Origin: an uncultured Verrucomicrobiota bacterium
GTDB taxonomy: Bacteria; Verrucomicrobiota; Verrucomicrobiia; Opitutales; Seribacteraceae
DNA: 64,000 nucleotides
Reading direction: 5' to 3'
Assembly: GCA_902618175.1 (NCBI GenBank)
Contig: CACMZN010000003.1
Span: 1 to 64,000 of the forward strand
A model generated the notes under the pieces. That model searched no databases. It was not told the origin of the DNA and saw only the letters and a list, made by a program, of their open reading frames with translations. Of the stretch, positions 20,052-30,300 are shown in pieces; position 1 is the stretch's first letter; each line of letters starts with the position of its first letter. A program made the position numbers and the translations under genes.

Positions 20052-20537
20052 TTATTTTGCAAAGACAAGAAACTCAAGGCGATAGCCACTCTCACTCGTT
20101 GTCTTACGAGAGATTTCACGATTGAAAAAGCTTTCCCAAGCGGGGAAATGCACATCGCCCGAGAAAGTTTCGTAAATCTTAGTAAGATATAAGTAGTGTG
20201 CAATCGGAAGAGCTTCTTCATAAATCTTCTGCCCCCCGCATATCCAAGCCGTCTTTCTCTCTTCTTCTGCGATTTTTAAGGCAAGACTTAAGGAGGTGGT
20301 TTTGCGAGCGCCGGGAAAGACGATTTTCTTGTTTCTGGACAAAACCAAAACCTCGTGCGAGTCTACATGTGGTTTGAACTCTTCATAGCAGTTTCTTCCC
20401 ATTATAAGTATACCACCTTTAGTGGTGGAGAGAAAATACTCCCAGTCCGCATTGATTCGCCAAGGCAATTTGCCGTCTCGTCCAATTACTCGATTGAGAC
20501 CACAAGCTACGATGATGTTGATTTGATTTGTCCGCAA
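20052..20537 (-). CDS. folA: Dihydrofolate reductase
   Basis: INIIVACGLNRVIGRDGKLPWRINADWEYF; GGILIMGRNCYEEF; AWICGGQKIYEEALP. Confidence 0.93.
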   Translation of the reverse strand: MRTNQINIIVACGLNRVIGRDGKLPWRINADWEYFLSTTKGGILIMGRNCYEEFKPHVDSHEVLVLSRNKKIVFPGARKTTSLSLALKIAEEERKTAWICGGQKIYEEALPIAHYLYLTKIYETFSGDVHFPAWESFFNREISRKTTSESGYRLEFLVFAK

Positions 20538-20614
20538 ATTTTAAATTAGCTTGGATTGTTTGGTTTTAGTCGATTTATCTTTGATTTTGCTTATGCAATA
20601 GGTTTGCGGGACAA

Positions 20615-23122
20615 ATGCAAACCAACATCAATCAGTTCGGAGAAACATTATCTTTGCCCGACTTTTGGCAGAGAAAGGCCTTGAATCTTCTAAGAGAAGA
20701 AATCGATGTCGTTCTGCATGCGCCGACAGGGGCGGGTAAGACCTTTGTTTTTGAAAAGTTGATCGAGTCTGGATGGAAGGGAAAAGCGACTTACACAGTC
20801 CCCACCAGAGCATTGGCGAATGACAAATTTCGAGATTGGCGAGAGCGAGGATGGGATGTCGGCTTGGTTACGGGGGATCTTCGTTACCAACCAAATGCTC
20901 CGATAATCGTTGCAACGATGGAAACACAACGCGGCAACATATCAAAGGGAATGGTTCCTGACATGTTGGTGATTGATGAATATCAACTGCTGGCAGACGA
21001 AAAGAGAGGTGCTGGTTATGAAGTAACTCTTGCGATGACTCCAAACAAAGTGAGGCTCTTATTGATGAGTGGGAGTGTAGGCAATCCTCATGAGGTGGCT
21101 GATTGGTTGAAGAGCCATGGACGTAAAGTTTCTTTAGTTTCGGAATCGAACAGACCAGTTCCCTTAGACGAAGTTTTTTTTGAGGCTCTCTTGAAAAATC
21201 GGTTCCGAGGCCCTAAAGTTCGAGGACAATGGCCCAAACTGGTGGCAAATGCGTTGCGGCTTGGCTTGGGACCCATTTTGATTTTTGCTCCTCGAAGAAA
21301 GGCGGCAGAGGATCTTGCTCTTCAGTTGGCTTCTGAACTCCCTGAGGTCGAATCTTTGGATTTAACCACTGAACAAAGAAAAATAGCAGGAAAAGAGCTA
21401 GGAGGCATCTTGAGGAAAAGAGTGGCTTATCATCATAGTGGATTGGACTATTTGAAAAGAGCTGGTTTGGTTGAACCCCTTGCAAAGGCAGGGCAGTTGC
21501 AAGTAGTGGTTGCAACCACAGGCTTAGGGGCGGGAATAAATTTCTCCATGCGGTCGGTCTTGGTGACTGATCGAGAATATCGAGTTGAAAATAATTTATC
21601 TATGCTTCGGCCAGACGAGCTTTTGCAAATGTTTGGGCGAGCAGGAAGGCGAGGTTTTGACGAAAGAGGTTTTGTGATCGTGGGTCCAAAGCAGACTCGT
21701 TTATCTGATGCCAGACCTGCGAAGTTAAAGCGATCGGAGTCTTTGGATTGGCCGGCTATGCTGAGTGTAATGATTGAGGCACGAAAAAAGGGCAAAGACC
21801 ATCTGAAGGCAGCTAAGTGGCTGGCTCGCAGACTGTTTACAAATGAGAAAGTGAATCTTGGTTTTCAGCAATTCTTGGGAAGACTGGTTGCTCCGCATGA
21901 AGATGAATTTGTACGGGAAACCGAACATCTTTGTGATTCTGATCGGGACAAGGTCATCGAAATGAGGAATTCGATCGGACTGTGGGAAAGAAGGGGGGGG
22001 CAGTCAAAAGCTCGTTTGGGGGAAGCGCTGGTTTTGGAAAAGGGCGAATGGGTAAGAGCATTGTCTTTGCCTGATACCCTAAGCAAAGTAAAAGTAGGAA
22101 ATCCTTGCAGATTTGGAAAAAGAAAAGAAGCGATTTATGGAAGAGAGATCCCTCTTGCCCTTACGGATTTGGAAAACCCTGAAGGGGAGGTGAGATTAAT
22201 CAAATCATTCAGAAAAAAATTGATGCTAGCGGCAACCGGAAAATCTCCTAAAGAAAGGAAAAAGTTTTCTAAGAAAATTTGGAAACGGAAAGGTTTGGAA
22301 AGTGAATTCAAAGAGTTTTTTCCTCTTGTTTCTCAAGGTGGTAGGTTGGAGCAATTTGTTTGCCGAGGGAAGATTTTAAGTGCTCGGTTGCGATATGAAG
22401 AAGCTACGATTCTTGCTTGGCGTGACGCTCGAGGCCGTCTTTTGCTTAATCCACCAATGAGAAGAGTGAAACGCGTTTATGATTCTCCATTCAAGGAAAA
22501 TTCGAGAGATGATCGTAAAGACTTGAGTCGCCTAAGTCCTTCGGAAGCATGGTTGGAACTTGGTCTGATCGATTCTAAAGCCGTGCCCACAAAAAGAGGT
22601 GAAATTTTCTCTATTTTTTCGAGAGGTGAGGGTTTGGCCATTGCGGTTGCCTTGGAGGATTCAACTTATCCCATTCGTGAATTGATTTACGATCTTTCGA
22701 ATCTTAGAGCAGGACATCGCTTCAGGTCATTCGCAATCACTGAATCTAGATTGGCTTTGGTATGTCGAGACGCATTCGGTTTGAAGGATTGTCCAGGTTA
22801 TTTGAAGGAAGGGATGCCTGTTGATTATGGTGAGGGTGCAGTAGAAGTACTCAGAAACTACAAAAATTTGCTTTCCTCAGAAGTTTTTGATTCAGATTTC
22901 AGTATTGGCGATCTCGAAAGAATTCGAATCGAATGGAGGAGCTTGCTTGCTCTTATCTCGCATGCCCCTGAATTGGAGAATTCCCGCTGGTTGGAATTAC
23001 AGAGAGAGGCGACTCGTATAATCGGAAAACATAGAAATGAGGATCAACTTCCGGAAATTCCGGATTTGCCTATTCGACAAAAAAGAAGATTTGAGTCGAA
23101 ACAGGGAGAAGAAGCATTGTAA
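20615..23122 (+). CDS. Ski2-like DExD/H-box helicase
   Basis: HAPTGAGKTFVFE; LVIDEYQLLAD; LLMSGSVGNP; VVATTGLGAGINF; LLQMFGRAGRRGFDE. Confidence 0.88.
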   Translation: MQTNINQFGETLSLPDFWQRKALNLLREEIDVVLHAPTGAGKTFVFEKLIESGWKGKATYTVPTRALANDKFRDWRERGWDVGLVTGDLRYQPNAPIIVATMETQRGNISKGMVPDMLVIDEYQLLADEKRGAGYEVTLAMTPNKVRLLLMSGSVGNPHEVADWLKSHGRKVSLVSESNRPVPLDEVFFEALLKNRFRGPKVRGQWPKLVANALRLGLGPILIFAPRRKAAEDLALQLASELPEVESLDLTTEQRKIAGKELGGILRKRVAYHHSGLDYLKRAGLVEPLAKAGQLQVVVATTGLGAGINFSMRSVLVTDREYRVENNLSMLRPDELLQMFGRAGRRGFDERGFVIVGPKQTRLSDARPAKLKRSESLDWPAMLSVMIEARKKGKDHLKAAKWLARRLFTNEKVNLGFQQFLGRLVAPHEDEFVRETEHLCDSDRDKVIEMRNSIGLWERRGGQSKARLGEALVLEKGEWVRALSLPDTLSKVKVGNPCRFGKRKEAIYGREIPLALTDLENPEGEVRLIKSFRKKLMLAATGKSPKERKKFSKKIWKRKGLESEFKEFFPLVSQGGRLEQFVCRGKILSARLRYEEATILAWRDARGRLLLNPPMRRVKRVYDSPFKENSRDDRKDLSRLSPSEAWLELGLIDSKAVPTKRGEIFSIFSRGEGLAIAVALEDSTYPIRELIYDLSNLRAGHRFRSFAITESRLALVCRDAFGLKDCPGYLKEGMPVDYGEGAVEVLRNYKNLLSSEVFDSDFSIGDLERIRIEWRSLLALISHAPELENSRWLELQREATRIIGKHRNEDQLPEIPDLPIRQKRRFESKQGEEAL

Positions 23123-23285
23123 GGCAAATGAGTGATCTCGCTGCCTTACTTAAGCCTTGATTTCAGGTAGCAGGTAATCGGGTCGTTGTCTGGGTTTCAA
23201 AAGGCTTAAAGCCATAAACTTATGCAGTTTTTAATGTATTGGATTGACCCTAACGAACCTAATACTGAATTCCTTCATCACCCAA

Positions 23286-26030
23286 TCAAGTTTTCAAATC
23301 CTCAACATTTGAAATGGAAGCCCATGAATCCTGGTTTTTCTTAAGTTTTGCTTGGTTTTCAATCAACTGGAATTTTGCTCCTTCGACGATGTGAGGTGGA
23401 GCATTGGCAAGAAAAGGTTTATTGGAAAGTTTTGATTGAATGGTTCCGATTATTTTTTTCAATCCGTCTATCTCCTTTTCAAGCCTAGCTTTTTCAGCCT
23501 CCCGATCAATTTCTGTGGAAAGATCGAGGTAAAAAGAACCCATTCGAGTTACCAATGCCGCTTTCCCGTCGGGTGTTTCTTTAAGTCGCGTCAAACCAGA
23601 TGCTCCTACTGTGGTCGTGATCGAAGTTTCGTTTTGCAAAATTGTCTCTGCGTTCTCATCGTCAGTAAAAAACGAAAAAGCGATCTGTTTATTCTTGGAT
23701 AGATTCCTTTCTGCTTTGAGCCCTCGAAGTTGGGTGACCAGTTCACGAATTTTTTCCATTTCCTGCATTGCTTTTCGATCAACAACGACTCCGCCTGCCT
23801 CAATCGCTTGGATAAAACTCTCTCCACTTTCCGGTTTTGTGAATTGTATGGAATCTCCAGCCGAGAAGCCCAGCTTTGACCAAAGCTCTTCGGTAATGAA
23901 CGGAATGAATGGATGAAGAAGCAGGAGAATTTGCCTCAGGCATAGGTCTTGTATTGCCAAGCAGCTATCCTTGCTAAAATCCTCTTTTATTCTGCTTTTG
24001 GAGACCTCCACGTACCAATCACAGAAATCCGACCAGAAAAGTCGATAAATCGACTGGAGGACGGAATTAAATTCGAATTCTGAATAAATTCTTTCAACTT
24101 CATCCATCGTTTCCGCGACTCTCAATAAGATGGCTTGGTCATTTACGTCCAAGAATTCTGATTGAATTCGTCGGCAAATCATTTCGATTCGTGAGTTGTT
24201 TTCAATGGGTCCCGAATTTCGTCTGAATCTCGAGACGTTCCAAAGTTTGTTGCAAAAGTTTCTACCTTGCTCGATTCTCTCTTCAGAGAAACGTATATCT
24301 TGTCCTTTCGGAGCAATGCTCATTATCCCATGTCGTAATCCATCGGCTCCATATTTTGCTATCAAATCCAACGGGTCGGGTGAATTTCCCAGCGATTTGG
24401 ACATTTTTCTTCCTTTTGAATCTCGGATTATACCCGTAAAACAGACCTTTCTGAAGGGAATTTTTTCAGCGAGTTCGTTTTTGGGAATCCGTTCTTTCCG
24501 CTTGTAGCTTGGGCCTCGGAATTCGAGCCCAGCCATAATCATCCGAGCTACCCAGAAAAAAATAATGTCTGGACCGGTAACCAAAGTGGAAGTCGGATAA
24601 AAATAATCAAGGCCCTTATCCTCCATTTCTTCTTCATCAGGCCATCCTAAGGTCGCCAAGGGCCATAGCCAGGAAGAAGCCCAGGTATCGAGAACATCTT
24701 CGTCCTGTTCCCAGTTCTCCGGATCTGCGGGTCCCCTGACCGAAACATGCAAGTTTGATGGATCCGATCTGTTTTCACCCCTTCGATACCATACGGGAAT
24801 GCGATGCCCCCACCAGAGTTGCCTGCTTATACACCAATCTTGAATGTTGTCTAACCAATGCAAATAGGTTTTCTCCCATCTTTTGGGAAAGAACTGTATC
24901 AATCCTTCCTTAACTACTTGTTTGGCTTCTTCCACTCGAGGATATTTGAGAAACCATTGCTCGGAAAGTCTCGGTTCAACTGGAACGTCTGCTCTCTCAG
25001 AGAATCCAACATTGTTTTCATACTCTTCTTTTTCGATCAAAATCCCTTTTTCCTGCAATTGGTTTGCTATGAGTTTGCGTGCTGAAAATCTCTCAAGGCC
25101 CATAAAATCATAGCCCGCTTTTTGATTGAGAGTGCCGTCAGGATTGAGAATTTCAACAAGCGGAAGATCATGACGCTGAGCGATTTCGAAATCCAATTTG
25201 TCGTGGGCTGGAGTGATTTTAAGTATTCCCGTCCCAAAGTCCTTTTGAACCGCCTTATCAGCAACAATTGGAATAGCCATTGGATTGATTGGCCTCATTG
25301 CGTGTAAACCTTTTAGATTCCTCCATCTTGGATCTTCCGGATGAATCGCGAGTGCCACATCGCCGACTATGGTTTCCGGACGAGTGGTTGAAACCTCAAG
25401 ATAGGAACCCGGAGTTTCGACTATCTCGTAGCGAATCTTGTAGAGGATGCTTTTTTGGGGTTTCATGACGACCTCTTCATCGGAGAGTGCAGTAAGACTG
25501 GACGGACACCAGTTGACCATACGCTGACCTCTGTAAAGATATCCTTTTTTGTAGAGCTTCACGAACGCATGAATTACCGAATCGGAATAATTCTGATCCA
25601 AAGTATGTGCGTTTCTCCCCCAATCGCAGGAGCATCCAAGTTTTTTTAACTGGCGTAGAATGATTCCTCCGTGTTTGTCCCGCCAGAGAGCAGCGTGTTC
25701 GAGAAAATTCTCACGACCGAGTTCTTTCCTGGTACGACCCTCTTTTCTGAGGGATTCTTCAACTTTTGTCTGAGTTGCTATACCTGCATGGTCAGTGCCC
25801 GGTAGCCAAAGGACGGATTTTCCCTTCTGTCTTTCTCGCCGAGCTAAAATGTCTTGAATGGTATTGTTCAAAACATGACCCATGGTAAGAACACCCGTTA
25901 CATTTGGAGGAGGTATGACAATTGAATAGGGCATTTTGCACTTATCAATCTTTGCAGCAAAGCAACCCTTTTCCAACGATTTTTGGTAAAGGCGATCTTC
26001 CACGTCATAGGGAGAATATGTTTTGTCCAT
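23286..26030 (-). CDS. valS: Valyl-tRNA synthetase
   Basis: SIVIPPPNVTGVLTMGHVLNNTIQD (HIGH region); GRKMSKSLGNSPDPLDLI; C-terminal coiled coil. Confidence 0.97.
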   Translation of the reverse strand: MDKTYSPYDVEDRLYQKSLEKGCFAAKIDKCKMPYSIVIPPPNVTGVLTMGHVLNNTIQDILARRERQKGKSVLWLPGTDHAGIATQTKVEESLRKEGRTRKELGRENFLEHAALWRDKHGGIILRQLKKLGCSCDWGRNAHTLDQNYSDSVIHAFVKLYKKGYLYRGQRMVNWCPSSLTALSDEEVVMKPQKSILYKIRYEIVETPGSYLEVSTTRPETIVGDVALAIHPEDPRWRNLKGLHAMRPINPMAIPIVADKAVQKDFGTGILKITPAHDKLDFEIAQRHDLPLVEILNPDGTLNQKAGYDFMGLERFSARKLIANQLQEKGILIEKEEYENNVGFSERADVPVEPRLSEQWFLKYPRVEEAKQVVKEGLIQFFPKRWEKTYLHWLDNIQDWCISRQLWWGHRIPVWYRRGENRSDPSNLHVSVRGPADPENWEQDEDVLDTWASSWLWPLATLGWPDEEEMEDKGLDYFYPTSTLVTGPDIIFFWVARMIMAGLEFRGPSYKRKERIPKNELAEKIPFRKVCFTGIIRDSKGRKMSKSLGNSPDPLDLIAKYGADGLRHGIMSIAPKGQDIRFSEERIEQGRNFCNKLWNVSRFRRNSGPIENNSRIEMICRRIQSEFLDVNDQAILLRVAETMDEVERIYSEFEFNSVLQSIYRLFWSDFCDWYVEVSKSRIKEDFSKDSCLAIQDLCLRQILLLLHPFIPFITEELWSKLGFSAGDSIQFTKPESGESFIQAIEAGGVVVDRKAMQEMEKIRELVTQLRGLKAERNLSKNKQIAFSFFTDDENAETILQNETSITTTVGASGLTRLKETPDGKAALVTRMGSFYLDLSTEIDREAEKARLEKEIDGLKKIIGTIQSKLSNKPFLANAPPHIVEGAKFQLIENQAKLKKNQDSWASISNVEDLKT

Positions 26031-26087
26031 AATAGTATTTCCTAGGGCAGTGTCGCGACAGCTTTCAGATTGACTGCAGATAAGATT

Positions 26088-26831
26088 TCATTTTCTACGA
26101 AACCTACGCGATTTGCGAGCAAAAGAGCGAGTGAGTCCTTTTTGAAACAATGGAACCCCCCTTTTTTTGAAAACAGGCGTCATTAGAATTCCAAATCCAA
26201 AACCACCCAAATGGGCTGCAATGGCTACGCCTCCGGCTCCTTTCATTGATTCAGGGAGAGCAAGAAATTGTTCGATTACCCAAAAGCCAAGCAATAGGAA
26301 TGCGGGGAGATTTATTGTGCCTACGAATATGAAAAACCAGTAGAAAACCCTAATGTTTGCTCTTGGGTAGACCAAAAGATATGAACCTATCACTCCAGAT
26401 ACGGCTCCTGAAGCACCTACCATTGGAATGTTTGAAGATGGAGAGGAAACGCCTTGTGTGAGTGCTGCAGTCGTTCCACAACAGAGAAAAAAAAGCAGAT
26501 ACCTTGACCTACCCATTGCATCCTCCACATTATCTCCAAAGAGATATAAGAAAAGCATGTTGCCCAAGAGGTGAAGAACTCCTCCATGACTGAACATGGA
26601 AGTAAATATGGTTGTCCATTCCCAGATGGATTTTTCAAAGCTAAAGTTGGATACTTGTCCGAAGAAAGTATGGGGAATGAAACCAAAGGTTGAAAAATAA
26701 GCCTCTTGTTGCGAGGAATCACGTGCGAATTGATAGGCAAAAAACACCCAGACATTGAGTGCGATCAAAAACCAGTTAAACAATGGAAATTTCTTGGTGG
26801 GATTATCATCCCGATAAGGAAGTACAAACAT
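26088..26831 (-). CDS. Rhomboid family intramembrane serine protease
   Basis: SMFSHGGVLHLLGNMLFLYLFGDNVEDAMG; VGASGAVSGVIG (catalytic GxS). Confidence 0.93.
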   Translation of the reverse strand: MFVLPYRDDNPTKKFPLFNWFLIALNVWVFFAYQFARDSSQQEAYFSTFGFIPHTFFGQVSNFSFEKSIWEWTTIFTSMFSHGGVLHLLGNMLFLYLFGDNVEDAMGRSRYLLFFLCCGTTAALTQGVSSPSSNIPMVGASGAVSGVIGSYLLVYPRANIRVFYWFFIFVGTINLPAFLLLGFWVIEQFLALPESMKGAGGVAIAAHLGGFGFGILMTPVFKKRGVPLFQKGLTRSFARKSRRFRRK

Positions 26832-26919
26832 ATTTACTTCTCGTTAAGCATTTTTTAGGACTACTTCAATGCCATTGAAGAAAGATACCAATTTGGAAAA
26901 AAAAGAATAAGTCTGCACC

Positions 26920-27165
26920 GTGTCGCGAACTCAAAGAAGATTGGGGATTTTCAGAAGTGAATTGGGAATAACTCTTACTTTTGGAGAAGAGACTTTTTTC
27001 ATAAGTGCAGGGGAACCTTTTTACAACATTGGCGTGAAGTCCCTTGAGAACGACGATTTCATTCCATTTTACGTTGAAATCGCCAGACGAAAAAACCTTG
27101 GGACAGAGTTTGTTGATTCACTTCGAAGACGGATCGAAGAGCATACCGAGAAAGAGTCCGAATAA
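26920..27165 (+). CDS. Hypothetical small protein
   Basis: 81 aa ORF filling the gap between rhomboid and lipoprotein genes. Confidence 0.5.
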   Translation: MSRTQRRLGIFRSELGITLTFGEETFFISAGEPFYNIGVKSLENDDFIPFYVEIARRKNLGTEFVDSLRRRIEEHTEKESE

Positions 27166-27166
27166 C

Positions 27167-27586
27167 TTACCGTTTAATTTTCTTGAGAATGGGATTTTTT
27201 GGGAAAAAAGTAGATTCAGGTTCTGTTGGGACATACCTTGCTCCTGGACCGATGGTTCTGGAATGAATTGCTAGGACCTCCAGTACTTGTTTCTTTGTCT
27301 CATAAGCAATTCTGAGTTTGAAGTTTTTGTCTTGAGGACCGAAGAAAACCAAAGTATCAACAGGCTTACCCTTCAGTGAACCACGTTCATATTCACCCAA
27401 AAGTGGTTCAGTCCAATAGCAGCTTAATTTAACATCATTGCCCTCGAGAAACTCTATTTGTACTTCCTTTTTATTACCTATTTGACCAACGAATTTTCCA
27501 TCAAGACCACTTCCCCCACAATTCGTTACCAATAAAACAAAGAGAAAGACAGAGACCCTGCTAAACGTCGATGACGTCATCATCAT
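27167..27586 (-). CDS. Putative lipoprotein, hypothetical
   Basis: Signal sequence ending ...LFVLLVTNCGGSG (lipobox-like). Confidence 0.6.
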   Translation of the reverse strand: MMMTSSTFSRVSVFLFVLLVTNCGGSGLDGKFVGQIGNKKEVQIEFLEGNDVKLSCYWTEPLLGEYERGSLKGKPVDTLVFFGPQDKNFKLRIAYETKKQVLEVLAIHSRTIGPGARYVPTEPESTFFPKNPILKKIKR

Positions 27587-27992
27587 TGCTTTTGAAGCTA
27601 GAGGTAGAGCGACTGAAATTTTGGGAGGTCTGAACGGATTTGGAAAAATTGACCTGAAATTTCTCAGCTAGGGACGTTCTTATGCGGGGAACCAGAAGAG
27701 CAAAACCAAACAGATCAGTCATGATTCCGGGTGTGAGTAGCAGAATGCCACCAATTACAATCATCGCACCTTCGATCATCTTGAGTGCTGGTGGTCTACC
27801 CGAGCGAAGTTCGGATTGTATTTTGCTGAGAGTCGACAGTCCTTGTTGCCGCGCCAAAGCTGCACCAAGAAAACCCGTGAGAATGATAAGGCCAAGAGTG
27901 GGCATTAGACCAATCCGAGCCCCAAGTTGAAGAAATAGATACAGTTCTGCGATGGGTATTGTAATGAAAAGAAATAAGAGGCGACCAAACAT
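27561..27992 (-). CDS. FxsA family membrane protein
   Basis: LFLFITIPIAELYLFLQLGARIG...GFLGAALARQQGL...IVIGGILLLTPGIMTDLFGFALLVP. Confidence 0.9.
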   Translation of the reverse strand: MFGRLLFLFITIPIAELYLFLQLGARIGLMPTLGLIILTGFLGAALARQQGLSTLSKIQSELRSGRPPALKMIEGAMIVIGGILLLTPGIMTDLFGFALLVPRIRTSLAEKFQVNFSKSVQTSQNFSRSTSSFKSNDDDVIDV

Positions 27993-28079
27993 AATCTTAA
28001 ATAATTACTTTAGGATACGAAAACCACCTCCAATTGCAAAGGATATCCTCTATTCGGCTTAAGAATCCATCCCCATAAG

Positions 28080-30188
28080 CTACATGCTCATTCGCCAAGA
28101 CTCAAGAATCGAGTCGAAGAAATGCCATTTCTTGTTTTTTCCTCGCCATGCATCAATGGATTCAAGGTTTTTTAAATAATACCATTCCCCACTCTTCGGA
28201 TCATATAAGAACGGCAAATTGTGGAAAAGCCATTTTTCCTTCAAGTTGGATATTTTGTATTCACTCCAACTTTTTGTTTGCTCGCTGAAAGTCAATAAGT
28301 TTGCATCTCTTAGGGAGATAAAGTTCCAGTTATCCTCCACAGGAGAATAAATCCACGGAAGATCATGAAAATGCCAACCGTAATCAAGGAAAATTCTCTT
28401 TGCCGTCGCTAACTCCAGAGCATTTTTCGCGTTGACGATTCCACCCGAAAGAATCTTGTTCTGCAACCCTTTGACCGGGGTGACAGACTCAAGCAATATT
28501 TCCCGCAACTCGCTGATCAGTAACTCCGGACGGTGAGACAACAGAAGAGCTGCCACTCCTGAAACCATTGGAGCAGCAAAAGAAGTGCCGCTTACAAAGG
28601 TATATTTTTCCATGTCTTCTTCAAAGGAGGAAACTCCGGAAATTTCAACGTCGTCCAGATAAATGCCGTCGGCATTTTGAAAATTGTCTGTGATGAGCCG
28701 AAATCGTAGGTTGATTCTTTTTCCTTCATACTTTGATAGATCGAATTGATAAAGAGATCCGCCCCACATGCTGCGACCGTAGATTCGGCCAATGGTTTCC
28801 CATCTTGTATCTCCTTCTTCTGCGACTTCTATTTTGAGGATATCATAGGATCGAAAAAAGAAAACCTGAGCTAAATCATGATAGATTTTAAAACTCAGAG
28901 TTGGTGATTTCAGTCCAGACAAATCAAGAAGTGGGCTCAAAAGCGAGGAGTCGCTGTTGAATTGGTAATCAAGAAATCCACCGGTCGAATCAAGACCGCT
29001 GTCGGTTACCCAGTTGTTGTTTTTGTCATCAACAAAGATTTCCCACGGTGTTCCGTTCTGGTTCGAACTGCCTTCGGTTTTCCATTTCCCCAAACCTTCC
29101 TCAAAGTTTTCGAAATAAGCTCTTTTTCTCGACAAATCAGGCACGAGTACGTTGGAGCCAGGCGCTGCCAGGTCAACGGATATCTTTCCAAAGTTTGAAA
29201 AGGGCGAGAGCTCATTATTTTGATCGGTTGAAGCTACGGACATGATCGAATTTCCTTCATAGGAAGCAGGATAAAAAGGAAAGTTGTCCAAATTTATTCC
29301 GCGTCCGTCAACGCCCCCGTTACCTGCAGCGCAGACCATAAGCACGTCATAGTCTTTTTCCAGGACATAGAGAGATTCCTGCAAAGGATAGGAAAAGGCT
29401 GATCCCTTGCCAAGACTTAGATTTATAATGCGTACGCCACCTCTTATCGAATAGCCAAGCGCCGAAAGGATTCGATCGTCTGTTGCGCCACCTCCATATT
29501 CGTTGAATACTCTCATCGGCAAAATCACTGCGTTTGGAGCGATTCCTGAAATTCCCATCTTATTTTCCGAGTGTGCCGCTATGATTCCCGCTACTTGAGT
29601 ACCATGACCGTTAAGATCAGCTGGATCATTGTCGTTTTCAATAAAATCCCATCCGTACTTATCGTCCACATAGCCCATCCCGTCATCATCGATGCCAACC
29701 GAACCTTCGACTTCCGCCGGCATGTAGGCCAACTTGTCGATAAGTTCGGGATGATCAGCCGATATTCCCGTGTCGATGACTGAAACCACAATTCTTTTCT
29801 TTCTGGCGTCCAGTGATTGAATGGCGGATTCCCAAGCAATGTCCGCCCCATTGGTTCCACTTTGGTAGTTGACCATTAATCCGTGGTTTTTCAAATACCA
29901 TTGTTGTGAAAGGAGGGGTTCATCCAAAGACTGTGACAAAAGAGAATGTTTTCGATTATAGTCGGCGAATTCAACCACTTCCTCTTTTCGCAGTGCGGGT
30001 ACCACGTAAGACGCATTCCAATCTTCATCAATGGAATAAAGTTTGGCTTTCGTAAGCAAGAAGGAACGAATTTCAACTAGTCCGAACTTTTTTTCTATCC
30101 TGATTTTGTCTGTTTGGGATGATTGGTTGGTGAATCGGACAAAGCATTGCTTTTCTTCATAAGCGGCGACATGGAAAGCTGACCACAA
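28080..30188 (-). CDS. Secreted subtilisin-like (S8) serine protease with inserted beta-sandwich-like domain and C-terminal aromatic repeats
   Basis: VVSVIDTGISADHPE (Asp), LNGHGTQVAGIIAA (His), SGTSFAAPMVSGVAAL (Ser). Confidence 0.93.
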   Translation of the reverse strand: MWSAFHVAAYEEKQCFVRFTNQSSQTDKIRIEKKFGLVEIRSFLLTKAKLYSIDEDWNASYVVPALRKEEVVEFADYNRKHSLLSQSLDEPLLSQQWYLKNHGLMVNYQSGTNGADIAWESAIQSLDARKKRIVVSVIDTGISADHPELIDKLAYMPAEVEGSVGIDDDGMGYVDDKYGWDFIENDNDPADLNGHGTQVAGIIAAHSENKMGISGIAPNAVILPMRVFNEYGGGATDDRILSALGYSIRGGVRIINLSLGKGSAFSYPLQESLYVLEKDYDVLMVCAAGNGGVDGRGINLDNFPFYPASYEGNSIMSVASTDQNNELSPFSNFGKISVDLAAPGSNVLVPDLSRKRAYFENFEEGLGKWKTEGSSNQNGTPWEIFVDDKNNNWVTDSGLDSTGGFLDYQFNSDSSLLSPLLDLSGLKSPTLSFKIYHDLAQVFFFRSYDILKIEVAEEGDTRWETIGRIYGRSMWGGSLYQFDLSKYEGKRINLRFRLITDNFQNADGIYLDDVEISGVSSFEEDMEKYTFVSGTSFAAPMVSGVAALLLSHRPELLISELREILLESVTPVKGLQNKILSGGIVNAKNALELATAKRIFLDYGWHFHDLPWIYSPVEDNWNFISLRDANLLTFSEQTKSWSEYKISNLKEKWLFHNLPFLYDPKSGEWYYLKNLESIDAWRGKNKKWHFFDSILESWRMSM

Positions 30189-30300
30189 ACAAAAACCAAT
30201 AAAAATCCATGGAAAAAATTGAGGTATGCGCTTTAAGATGAGGATGTCGTAAATTTAATCGCAAATTATTCTAAAATCAATAATGTGATAACTTTTAATT

